Assembly: GCA_037349105.1 (NCBI GenBank)
Contig: JAYJMM010000036.1
Location: forward strand, 2,578,001-2,642,000
DNA from: Limnomonas spitsbergensis
Taxonomy: Eukaryota; Chlorophyta; Chlorophyceae; Chlamydomonadales
Direction: 5' to 3'
DNA length: 64,000 bases
Position 1 is the first letter of the stretch, and each line of letters opens with the position of its first letter. A program made the translations under genes and the position numbers. The notes beneath the pieces were generated by a model that worked only from the letters and a program-made list of their open reading frames with translations, searched no databases and was not told where the DNA came from. Below, piece by piece: positions 54,441 to 64,000 of this stretch.

Positions 54441-55359
54441 TAGGATACCGGTGGGAAACAAAATCCGCTTTACGGGCGTGGACTGCGGGGCCCCTAACTG
54501 TGAAGGAAATAGGCATGGAATAGCCACTGTCACTGTTTGGAGGCCCCTACCTGTGGAAAAAAAATAAGCATGGAGGAGCCAGTCTCACTGTTTCGGGGCC
54601 CCTAACTTTAAATCAAGCAGGGTAAAGCTAGTTGCACTGTCGGCGCTGGATGCACAAAGGACCAATTTTCTGGGCGCCCACGCGGCCAAGCCTTTTGAGC
54701 ATGGCCCAGAGGTGACGTTAGGCATGAAAGTGCCCTCTTGTGCACCAGAGAGGAACACAACAAGTTACACAATGATGCACATAACGGCGTTCAGGCTTCA
54801 GGAAACGTTGCAAGCCAACCCCCCTCATGTCAATATATCATACACATGAATCATACACTAATCATGACATAGGTGTAACCTTAGACCCCCGAATGATTGG
54901 GCACCCATGCGGCGAGCCTTTTTCAGCACAGCCCATAGGTGTAAACATTGATAGGTCTGATCTATACTGCTACCTGTAGTCACTAAAGTGAAGCGATTTG
55001 TCCATCGGGCTGATACGTAAGTATACGGCTACAACCAGTGGCTCTAAAAAAAACAAGCGGAAATAAACAAGTACTGCTAAATGGCTCAAAAGTGAGGCAG
55101 CTGTGCACTTATCGTAACTGAAGATCCGAAAATCAAACATCGCCGCAACTTCTGATGCGTACCCCTGCCTGCATTACAAGAGCAGAGCCGCAGCAGGGCA
55201 CACCCTGCAGCTCGGATGATATGAGGCGCATCCCTGGCTCAATATCCTTCTTTGCAGTGACGGTAACGGCGCGGATGTGGCTTCGGCCCAGGCTGCGCTG
55301 TTTCCTTAACTCTCATGCCCCTCACAGGGCGTAGCTTTCTTTCTTTCTTTATTTGCAGT
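54441..55359. other. No gene; short tandem repeats at the left
   Basis: About three diverged copies of a 50-60-bp unit with GGGGCCCCTAACTGT and CACTGT at 54487-54640. The remainder is unique and moderately AT-rich. Confidence 0.5.
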
Positions 55360-55612
55360 TCTAACGAGCTCATCCGCGTGTCATCATGATGCACTTCATA
55401 CTCCAACCCAGCTACATAATCATCATAAAGACGCACTGCCGCAAAAACACTTAACCACCCCCTTTTCCTAAATTCCTGTTGATGTGCGCATCCTTCTGTG
55501 CAGTGCTAAGGAGCTCATCCGTGCGTCATCATGATGCACTTCATACTCCAACAAAGCCACATAATGATTTAGACGCATTGCCGCAAAAACACTTTCCCAC
55601 CCCCTTTCGGCG
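55360..55612 (+). repeat. Direct repeat pair of about 110 bp
   Basis: GAGCTCATCCG..GTCATCATGATGCACTTCATACTCCAAC .. CACATAATSAT .. AAAAACACTT is present at about 55362-55470 and again at about 55505-55612, offset about 140 bp. Confidence 0.8.
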
Positions 55613-55720
55613 CCCAATAGGCTGAGCTCCTAATTTCTTACCATCTCCCCTTGAACGTGGGAGCTCCGCAGCTCCGCCAACAGCGCTCTCTCATCCGAGG
55701 GCCGCGGCATGGTGGCCGGA

Positions 55721-55765
55721 TACTGCACGATTCGGCACAGGTTTAGCCGGATAGGACTAGTCCGC
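55721..55765 (-). repeat. Lone unit related to the 43-bp array of 29.9-30.5 kb
   Basis: GCACGATTCGGCACAGGTTTAGCCGGATAG matches the reverse complement of the 43-bp unit (GCACGATACTGCACAGGTGT + AGCCGGATTG) at most positions, 25 kb away and without tandem neighbours. Confidence 0.65.
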
Positions 55766-56561
55766 CCACAGTCCAGACGCAGCCTTAAGCCTTGTGGCGG
55801 TCTCAACCAGGGGATCATCATACGAGCGCCTACCCAGGCAAGCTCGTTTGCTTTAACATGCTACTCACCCGCCCTCGAACAACCCAGCCCAGGTGTGGTG
55901 GGTTGAAAAGCCCTGCGTGCCCCTCCCAAAGCGTGATGGATCACAACATTGATACGATGCCTGGAGAGTCCATCTGCAGACCCTTGCACCCCTTGGGTCC
56001 ATTCCTGCCGCATCCACCTCCAAAGTATCGCCCCTGCTTTTTAGCTAGCACCGGTAGTCACCAAGAAGCTTAGTGACAAGTGCAGAGACTAGGCGGGGTT
56101 GGCAGTCGGTCGGCCACCACTGGGCCAATCGGGGACCAATACATCCATCCGAAGGGGGCTGCCCAGCAGGCAGGTGTGTGGGTTGGCCGTTTCTCTGCTA
56201 CAGCCAAACCTGGCGTCTGGAGGCGGGCGGGCTGCCATCAGGCAGCGGCCTTCCGATACTCCTTGAAACCTCTGACCAAGCCGCGGCAAAACCTGCAGAA
56301 ACAAGGAGCAAGCAATCAGGCTTACGTAAGACGTGCACAGGTGGACCAGGCCTGTGGAAACAGGGTGCCAACGAAAAGGCTAACACAGGATATGCACAGT
56401 GGATCGGGTAGATGGCGAAAAAATGGCCCACACGTTTGCAATGACATTTTTGCATTTGAACAGAGTAGCAGCCTGGAAATGCTGAGCAAACAGCAAATCT
56501 CTTTATTAGGTAATACAATTAACCATCGGCCTCTTGGGGGTACACCGTGAAGCAAAGTTGT
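55766..56561. other. No gene recognised
   Basis: Frames of up to 156 codons on both strands overlap without a domain. Confidence 0.4.
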
Positions 56562-57262
56562 AAGCAAGACTCATGCGAGACTCATGCGAGACTCATGCGA
56601 GACTCATGCGAGACTCATGCGAGACTCATGCGAGACTCATGCGAGACTCATGCGAGACTCATGCGAGACTCATGCGAGACTCATGCGAGACTCATGCGAG
56701 ACTCATGTGAGACTCATGCGAGACTCATGCAAGACTCATGCGAGACTCATGCAAGACTCATGCGAGACTCATGAAAGACTCATGAAAGACTCATGCGAGA
56801 CTCATGCGAGACTCATGCGAGACTCATGTGAGACTCATGCGAGACTCATGCGAGACTCATGCGAGACTCATGCAAGACTCATGCGAGACTCATGCGAGAC
56901 TCATGCGAGACTCATGCGAGATTCATGCGAGACTCATGCGAGACTCATGCGAGACTCATGCGAGACTCATGCAAGACTCATGCGAGACTCATGAAAGACT
57001 CATGAAAGACTCATGCGAGACTCATGCGAGACTCATGCGAGACTCATGTGAGACTCATGCGAGACTCATGCGAGACTCATGCGAGACTCATGCGAGACTC
57101 ATGCGAGACTCATGTGAGACTCATGCGAGACTCATGCAAGACTCATGCGAGACTCATGCGAGACTCATGCAAGACTCATGCAAGACTCATGCGAGACTCA
57201 TGCAAGACTCATGCAAGACTCATGCAAGACTCATGCAAGACTCATGCGAGACTCATGCCTGA
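56562..57262 (+). repeat. 11-bp minisatellite GACTCATGCGA, about 63 copies
   Basis: The unit GACTCATGCGA is 11 bp with CAA, TGA and AAA variants. A variant block with two ATGAAAGACTC units recurs at 56771 and 56991, an offset of 220 bp (20 units), showing block duplication. The stop-free unit keeps all three plus frames open as an 11-residue MRDSCETHARL repeat. Confidence 0.95.
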
Positions 57263-57823
57263 TACATGCGCTGAAATACATTGCAGGTCGAGCGGAGGAT
57301 GAGCCCGCTGTGCATGTCTTTAGTACTGAGGACATGCACGACAGGCTTGTCCTTAGCCACCCGGAGCTGAGGGGATGCACATGGGCATCCGGTCGCAGGT
57401 CAGCTGACACAGTCATGCAGCTGCTCCCAGCTCAGCAGAAGATGCAAAGCGACACGCGACATTCCACGTATTGTGTGTGTTAGCACTTCATGTTTCCAGC
57501 TTTCAGTGGATCCAACTGCACCCAGCCCAACATCACACTAGCGTGGCGACAGGCAAGGCACGACAGATGAGTTGTGTCTCCCGCCCCGCTTGTCACTGGA
57601 CACGTCTGTCACATAACGTATTAACACACGTCATGTCACTGGACACGTCATGTCACATAATGTATTCAAAACAGAAAAGGTGTTCCATGTTTGACTAGGC
57701 CGATCCATCCCTTATCCAGTGATGGATACGGGATGGATCCACCTGGTCAAGGTTGCCATGATGGGGCACTGCTGAGGCTACTGGACACTCGCATGGGCAC
57801 CGTCACAACAACCGGGGACTCAC
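57263..57823. other. No gene recognised; expected site of the last RING exon
   Basis: The remaining RING cysteine pair should be encoded on the minus strand here or further left, but I found no exon with the right phase. A short duplication TGTCACTGGACACGTC is present near 57590-57650. Confidence 0.35.
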
Positions 57824-59294
57824 GGGCATGGCACTGGGTCGCGCTGGTGCAGCTTGAGTAGTTCCACTGCACAGTCCACTGCAGCCAGAGAGCGGGCACC
57901 GAGACAGATTGGGCGTTCAGCCAGAATCAAGCGGAAAACGTGAAAAATTTGCCTTTGAGAAAGTATGTGAGAGTGTGAAAAGCGTGGATACATGAATGTG
58001 TGAATACCCGAGAAGAAATGCCTTAGAGGCAAGATTGATTCCCCCCCTTCATACATCCTGATATTAGCACAGCAATTATGCTGTTGTTTGTTGCAAAGCT
58101 CTCTTTGCCTGAACCAGCCTCCATGAGAAGAGAAATGCAACATCCAGCAACACGATCAATGTAACAAGAGCAATGCAACATCCAGCAACACGATCAATGC
58201 AACACGTGCGATGCAACATCCAGCAACACAATCAACGCAGCACGATTATACGAGCGATGTAACATCCAGCAAGAAACTAACACCAAATTCCTGTTTTTTG
58301 CTGTATACAGGTACAAGGCCACCTTAAGCAGGCTGCCCCTTGGCCCCCAAGGTCCTGACTGGGACCAAACCTGGACCGACCTATGAGAGGGGGCCATAGT
58401 AGCATGGCTGGCCACAAACGGGGCCTCTGGCCAGAGGCTGGCGTGTAGCTGACATGTAGCTGAGACACGGAAAATAAGACACTGATCATACCCCAACCAT
58501 TCCCGTAGAGTGGAATACCATTAAGAATGGAATTAAAAAAGGCCCTCTGATTAAAGAGAAATAAAAAGGTGAAGCCCTCCCTCGAGGTTTCATTCAACTC
58601 ACCGCACAGCTTGTGTCCGCACGGGTCGTACGCAACAAAGTCCCCGGCGTCCAAGCATACCCCGCAGGTGTTCTCGTCGGCCTCCGGATCGCACACCGAG
58701 GACTCTGCCATCGAGGCATAGGAGCCGCGCGCGAGGCGCCGGCTGGACATCGGCGATGAAGGCGCCGCCGCTGCTGCTGCTCCAGCTGCGCTGATCCTCG
58801 GTGACGCCGCAGGAGCGAACATGGGCGAGCCCGTCACGTGCGGGTGCAGGTGCGGGCTGGAGGCGACGGCGGAAACAGAGAGCACCGACTCCTGGAGGGA
58901 AGTGAGCAGCAACGGCAGGGTCACGTGTTGGACCTGGAAGTGCTGCTGCTGCTGATGCTGCTTCTGGGAGAACAAGTCCTGGCTCTGATTGAGGGTCTGA
59001 GCGGTGGCCTGGTGGGCGGGGGACGGCATGTGGGTCTCGTAGGCGGCCAGAGGTGTCTGCGGGCAGCTGGAGTAAGAGATCAGGCCACTGGACCCCCCGG
59101 AGGCAAAGCCAACAGTCCTGCTTTCGCCAGCAGCAGGCAGCGCCACCTGCGGATGGCCGCCGCTGCTGCCGCCGCCGCCGTCGGGCCTGTTGGGCCCGAC
59201 GCTCTGGTTACCAATGTGGCTCATCCCTTTCTGATGCAGCATCCGCTCGTAGTTCTTGAAAGAGGCAGACCTGCTGCCGACACCGTGAAGGAGC
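57824..59294 (-). CDS. RING-finger protein, probable E3 ubiquitin ligase (two internal exons, partial)
   Basis: Exon X, 59294-58603 (acceptor CCCTGCAG, donor GTGAGT, 692 nt), and exon Y, 57878-57824 (acceptor GGCTGCAG, donor GTGAGT, 55 nt), join in phase. Exon X encodes a Gln-, Ala-, Ser- and Pro-rich region (HQQQQHFQVQH, GAAAAAAPSSP) and ends in CGVCLDAGDFVAYDPCGHKLC; exon Y continues VDCAVELLKLHQRDPVPCP. Together they give C3HC4 ligands 1-7 with proper spacing (C-x2-C ... C-x-H-x2-C-x2-C ... C); the eighth Cys must lie in the next exon, not found. The RING resembles those of ankyrin-RING proteins. Exon X starts with 1 nt of a split codon, so there are upstream exons beyond 59.3 kb, perhaps outside the window past the satellite. 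Expected role: binding an E2 for substrate ubiquitination. Confidence 0.72.
58320..58500 (-). repeat. SINE/MITE-like dispersed repeat, copy 3 (RING gene intron)
   Basis: The reverse complement reads GGTATGATCAGTGTC, CTCAGCTACATGTCAGCTAC, GGCCTCTGGCCAGAGGCCCC and GGTCCAGGTTTGGTC, collinear with 22415-22615. It is in the sense orientation inside the intron between exons X and Y. Confidence 0.85.
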
Positions 59295-60119
59295 CTGCAG
59301 GGTTCAGGGTTCAGGGTTTAGGTTAAACCGTTTAGGGATCAGGCTAAACGGTTCAGGAAATGCAGAAAAACGGGGTAAAGCTAGTGAATTCAGGGTCTGC
59401 ACTCGTAGTTTCTTTCGCACAGCGCAGCCGCGCACACACCTCACAAATCTACCCATTAGCTTGTTGCAATTCGAAAGGACCGGGGTAAAGCAGAAGCTGT
59501 CAAAAGCAGACAAACAGATGGGGGTTTGAATCTCGCTAGGGATACCACAGCAGGTTCAGGAGGTGTATGCGCAGGTCAGCCCTGCCTGCCCCCTGGCTCC
59601 TCAAGATAAAGCTCTCCCTCGGCCCGTCCCGCCCTCATACCCGCCCCGAAAGAGAAACACCTTCTCTGCCCTGCTTGCCTGTCCTGCCCGCCCGCCCTCA
59701 AGACGCAACAGGCTTCTGCCCCGCCCGCCCACCCTGTAAGGCATGACAGGCTTGTGCCCCATCCACCTGCCCTATCCACCCCTCATGAAGCAACAGGCCT
59801 TCCCCCCGCATGCCTGCCCACCCCGTGGGGCGTTACATACCGGTGGCTTACCCACCAGCTTTACCCACTCCTCAAGACGCTACTGGCCTCTGTTCTGCTC
59901 GACCGCCTGCCCCTGAAGCCAGAACAGGCTTCTGCCCTATCCGCCTCAAGACGTACCTGCTCCCCTTCCCCGCCTGCCCACACCCCTCCCCGCCTGCCCA
60001 CACCCCTCCCCGCCTGCCCTCATCCCGCCCACCTGACCTCACCACGCCCCACTTGCCCTCACCCTGACCGCCTGCCTTCACCTCGCACACCTGCCCTCAC
60101 CCCATCTCCCCCTCAAGCA
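59295..60119. other. C-rich region, no gene recognised
   Basis: On the minus strand this is intronic to, or upstream of, the RING gene; near 59300 it has CCCTGAACCCTGAACCCTG before the acceptor. From 59570 it becomes an irregular CCTGCCCGCCC-rich tract leading into the satellites. A possible upstream exon could be hidden here, but I see none. Confidence 0.45.
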
Positions 60120-60475
60120 TATCTTTGCCCTGCCCTGCCCGCCCATCCTCAAGTTATGACAGGCCTAAGCCCCTGCTCCCTGTCCTGCCCTGCCCGCCCA
60201 TCCTCAAGTTATGACAGGCCTAAGCCCCTGCTCCCTGTCCTGCCCTGCCCACCCATCCTCAAGTTATGACAGGCCTAAGCCCCTGCTCCCTGTCCTGCCC
60301 TGCCCACCCATCCTCAAGTTATGACAGGCCTAAGCCCCTGCTCCCTGTCCTGCCCTGCCCACCCATCCTCAAGTTATGACAGGCCTAAGCCCCTGCTCCC
60401 TGTCCTGCCCTGCCCACCCATCCTCAAGTTATGACAGGCCTAAGCCCCTGCTCCCTGTCCTGCCCCGCCCGCCCT
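60120..60475 (+). repeat. 55-bp minisatellite, six copies
   Basis: TCCTCAAGTTATGACAGGCC starts at 60146, 60201, 60256, 60311, 60366 and 60421, exactly 55 bp apart. Copies are almost identical (one CCCGCCC/CCCACCC switch), indicating recent expansion. A degenerate seventh unit continues near 60520. Confidence 0.95.
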
Positions 60476-60584
60476 CTCCCCCTTAAGGATACCTGCGCCC
60501 TGCCCCGCCCGGCCACTCTCAAGTCATGACAAGCCTCCGCCCATGCGCCCCGCCCCTCCGGCCCCCTCTCCCCCTCAAACATAA

Positions 60585-63500
60585 CTGCTCTCTGTCCTGC
60601 CCACCCTCATCCCCTCAAACTGACCTGCTCTCTGCCCCACCCACCCTCACCCCCTCAAACTGACCTGCTCTCCGCCCCACCCACCCTCATCCCCTCAAAC
60701 TGACCTGCTCTCTGCCCCACCCACCCTCACCCCCTCAAACTGACCTGCTCTCCGCCCCACCCACCCTCACCCCCTCAAACTGACCTGCTCTCCGCCACAT
60801 CCACCCTCATCCCCTCAAACTGACCTGCTCTCTGCCCCACCCACCCTCACCCCCTCAAACTGACCTGCTCTCCGCCCCACCCACCCTCACCCCCTCAAAC
60901 TGGCCTGCTCTCCGCCCCACCCACCCTCACCCCCTAAAACTGACCTGCTCTCTGCCCCACCCACCCTCACCCCCTCAAACTGACCTGCTCTCCGCCCCAC
61001 CCACCCTCATCCCCTCAAACTGACCTGCTCTCTGCCCCACCCACCCTCACCCCCTCAAACTGACCTGCTCTCTGCCCCACCCACCCTCACCCCCTCAAAC
61101 TGACCTGCTCTCCGCCACATCCACCCTCATCCCCTCAAACTGACCTGCTCTCTGCCCCACCCACCCTCACCCCCTCAAACTGACCTGCTCTCCGCCCCAC
61201 CCACCCTCACCCCCTCAAACTGGCCTGCTCTCCGCCCCACCCACCCTCACCCCCTGAAACTGACTTGCTCTCTGTCCTGCCCACCCTCACCCCCTCAAAC
61301 TGACCTGCTCTCCGCCCCACCCACCCTCACCCCCTCAAGTTGACCTGCTCTCCGCCCCACCCACCCTCACCCCCTCAAACTGACCTGCTATCCGCCCCAC
61401 TCACCCTCACCCCCTCAAACTGACCTTCTCCCCGCCCCACCCACCCTCACCCCCTCAAACGGACCTGCTCTTCGCCCCACCCACCCTCACCCCCTCAAAC
61501 TGACCTGGTCTCCGCCCCATCCACCCTCATCCACTCAAACTGACCTGCTCTCCGCCCCACCCACCCTCACCCCCTCAAACTGACCTGCTCTCCGCCCCAT
61601 CCACCCTCATCCCCACAAACTGACCTGCTCTCTGCCCCATCCACCCTCATCCCCTCAAACTGACCTGCTCTCTGCCCCACCCAACCTCACCCCCTCAAAC
61701 GGACCTGCTCTCCGCCCCACCCACCCTCACCCCCTCAAACTGACCTGCTCTCTGCCCCACCCAACCTCACCCCCTCAAACTGACCTGCTCACCGCCCCAC
61801 CCACCCTCACCCCCTCAAACTGACCTGCTCTCTGCCCCACCCACCCTCACCCCCTCGAGTTGACCTGCTCTCCGCCCCACCCACCCTCACCCCCTCAAAC
61901 TGACCTGCTATCCGCCCCACCCACCCTCACCCCCTCAAAGTGACCTTCTCCCCGCCCCACCCACCCTCACCCCCTCAAACGGACCTGCTCTCCGCCCCAC
62001 CCACCCTCACCCCCTCAAACTGACCTGGTCTCCGCCCCATCCACCCTCATCCACTCAAACTGACCTGCTCTCCGCCCTATCCACCCTCACCCCCTCAAAC
62101 TGACCTGCTCTCCGCCCTATCCACCCTCATCCCCACAAACTGACCTGCTCTCTGCCCCATCCACCCTCATCCCCTCAAACTGACCTGCTCTCTGCCCCAC
62201 CCACCCTCACCCCCTCAAACGGACCTGCTCTCCGCCCCACCCACCCTCACCCCCTCAAACTGACCTGCTCTCTGCCCTACCCAACCTCACCCCCTCAAAC
62301 TGACCTGCTCACCGCCCCACCCACCCTCACCCCCTCAAACTGACCTGCTCTCCGCCCCACCCACCCTCATCCCCTCAAACTGATCTGCTCTCCGACCCAT
62401 CCACCTTCATCCCTCAAACTGACCTGCTCTCTGCCCCACCCACCCTCACCCCCTCAAACGGACCTGCTCTCCGCCCCACCCACCCTCACCCCCTCAAACT
62501 GACCTGGTCTCCGCCCCATCCACCCTCATCCAATCAAACTGACCTGCTCTCCGCCCCACCCAACCTCACCCCCTCAAACTGACCTGCTCTCCGCCCCATC
62601 CACCCTCATCCCCACAAACTGACCTGCTCTCTGCCCCATCCACCCTCATCCCCACAAACTGACCTGCTCTCTGCCCCACCCACCCTCACCCCCTCAAACT
62701 GACCTGCTCACCGCCCCACCCACCCTCACCCCCTCAAACTGACCTGCTCTCCGCCCCACCCACCCTCATCCCCTCGAACTGATCTGCTCTCCGACCCATC
62801 CACCTTCATCCCTCAAGCTGACCTGCTCTCTGCCCCACCCAACCTCACCCCCTCAAACTGACCTGCTCTCCGCCCCACCCACCCTCACCCCCTCACACCG
62901 ACCTTCTCCCCGCCCCACTCCCCTTCAAACTGACCTGCTCTCTGCCCCACCCACCCTCACACCGACCTTCTCTCCGCCCCTCTCCCCTTCAAACTGACCT
63001 GCTCTCCGCCCCACCCACCCTCACACTGACCTTCTCCCTGACCCTCTCCCCTTCAAACTGACCTGCTCTTCGCCCCACCCACCCTCACACTGACTTTCTC
63101 CCCGACCCTCTCCCCTTCAAACTGACCTGCTCTCCGCCCCACCCATCCTCTCACTGACCTTCCCCTGCCCCTCTCCCCTTCAAAATGACCTGCTCTCCGC
63201 CCCACCCACCCTCACACTGACCTTCTCCCTGACCTTCTCCCCTTCAAACTGACTTGCTCTCCGCCCCACCCACCCTCACACTGACTTTCTCCCCGACCCT
63301 CTCCCCTTTATACTGACCTGCTCTCCGCCCCACCCACCCTCACACTGTCCTTCTCCCCGCCCCTCTCCCCTTCAAACTGACCTGCTCTCCGCCCCACCCA
63401 TCCTCACACTGACCTTCTCCCCGCCCCTCTCCCCCTCAAACGGACCTGCTCTCCGCCCCACCCACCCTCACCCCCTCAAACTGACCTGCTCTCTGCCCCA

Positions 63501-64000
63501 CCCACCCTCACCCCCTCAAACTGACCTGCTCACCGCCCCACCCACCCTCACCCCCTCAAACTGACCTGCTCTCCGCCCCACCCACCCTCATCCCCTCAAA
63601 CTGATCTGCTCTCCGACCCATCCACCTTCATCCCTCAAGCTGACCTGCTCTCTGCCCCACCCACCCTCACCCCCTCAAACTGACCTGCTCTCCGCCCCAC
63701 CCACCCTCACCCCCTCACACCGACCTTCTCCCCGCCCCACTCCCCTTCAAACTGACCTGCTCTCTGCCCCACCCACCCTCACACCGACCTTCTCTCCGCC
63801 CCTCTCCCCTTCAAACTGACCTGCTCTCCGCCCCACCCACCCTCACACTGACCTTCTCCCTGACCCTCTCCCTTTCAAACTGACCTGCTCTTCGCCCCAC
63901 CCACCCTCACACTGACTTTCTCCCCGACCCTCTCCCCTTCAAACTGACCTGCTCTCCGCCCCACCCACCCTCTCACTGACCTTCCCCCGCCCCTCTCCCC
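60585..64000 (+). repeat. 40-bp satellite with higher-order structure, running off the window
   Basis: The monomer TGACCTGCTCTCCGCCCCAC + CCACCCTCACCCCCTCAAAC is 40 bp; about 85 units. Variant monomers recur at fixed distances: 320 bp (8 units; TCCGCCACAT at 60791 and 61111, TGGCCTGCTC at 60901 and 61221) and 520 bp (13 units; TGACCTGGTC at 61501 and 62021, CCTGCTATCC at 61384 and 61904). From about 62900 a longer compound unit with CCTTCTCCCCGCCCCTCTCC takes over, and a block from about 62700 is repeated about 822 bp later (from 63523). It makes the plus strand almost free of G runs. Confidence 0.95.

Noticed and set aside
60585..64000. Chromosome end at the right edge
   Set aside because: The satellite has no telomeric heptamer or octamer repeats and simply runs off the window.

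Overview
This window is nuclear DNA from a GC-rich eukaryote, most likely a chlorophyte green alga. The evidence is the gene content (an OPR/FASTK-like helical-repeat protein and an mTERF-family protein with a transit-like N-terminus, a plant-type UDP-glucose dehydrogenase, a complex I subunit), short GT-AG introns stuffed with minisatellites, and a possible TGTAA polyadenylation signal. I cannot name the species. No prokaryotic operon, CRISPR array, rRNA or tRNA gene was recognised.

Layout. 1-8.6 kb: the 3' part of a Ty3/Gypsy-type LTR retrotransposon with one uninterrupted polyprotein frame that is open to the window edge. Its order is gag-like region, PHD-like zinc fingers, two CCHC knuckles, reverse transcriptase, RNase H, a DNMT3-like cytosine-C5 methyltransferase, integrase and a C-terminal PHD finger. 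8.6-12.4 kb: retroelement debris, namely a 233-bp direct repeat pair and a frameshifted non-LTR (LINE) reverse transcriptase. 12.4-20 kb: gene-poor, with minisatellites of 46, 44, 41 and about 170 bp. 21.5-29.3 kb (+): a five-exon OPR/FASTK-like gene. 29.9-33.2 kb: 43-bp and 27-bp arrays. 33.4-34.3 kb (-): a small two-exon gene for a single-pass membrane protein, divergent from a five-exon mTERF gene (34.6-38.8 kb, +). 41.8-42.0 kb (+): the conserved exon of NDUFB7. 43.1-47.2 kb (-): a complete eight-exon UDP-glucose 6-dehydrogenase gene whose phases add up to 477 residues. 47.4-57.3 kb: repeats (12-bp and 11-bp arrays, a CAG-rich tract, retroelement fragments). 57.8-59.3 kb (-): two internal exons of a RING-finger gene. 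60.1-64.0 kb: 55-bp and 40-bp satellites, the latter with higher-order structure and running off the window.

The cellular genes do not form a pathway. The OPR-like and mTERF proteins are typical nucleus-encoded organelle gene-expression factors; NDUFB7 and possibly the small membrane protein belong to mitochondrial membranes; UGD makes UDP-glucuronate for wall and matrix polysaccharides. The most striking object is the retrotransposon that carries both a DNA methyltransferase (writer) and several PHD-type fingers (potential chromatin readers). A second theme is a dispersed SINE-like family with one copy in an intron of each of three genes.

Exon models were built by eye from splice-site consensus, phase continuity and protein-family resemblance; no alignment or transcript data were available.
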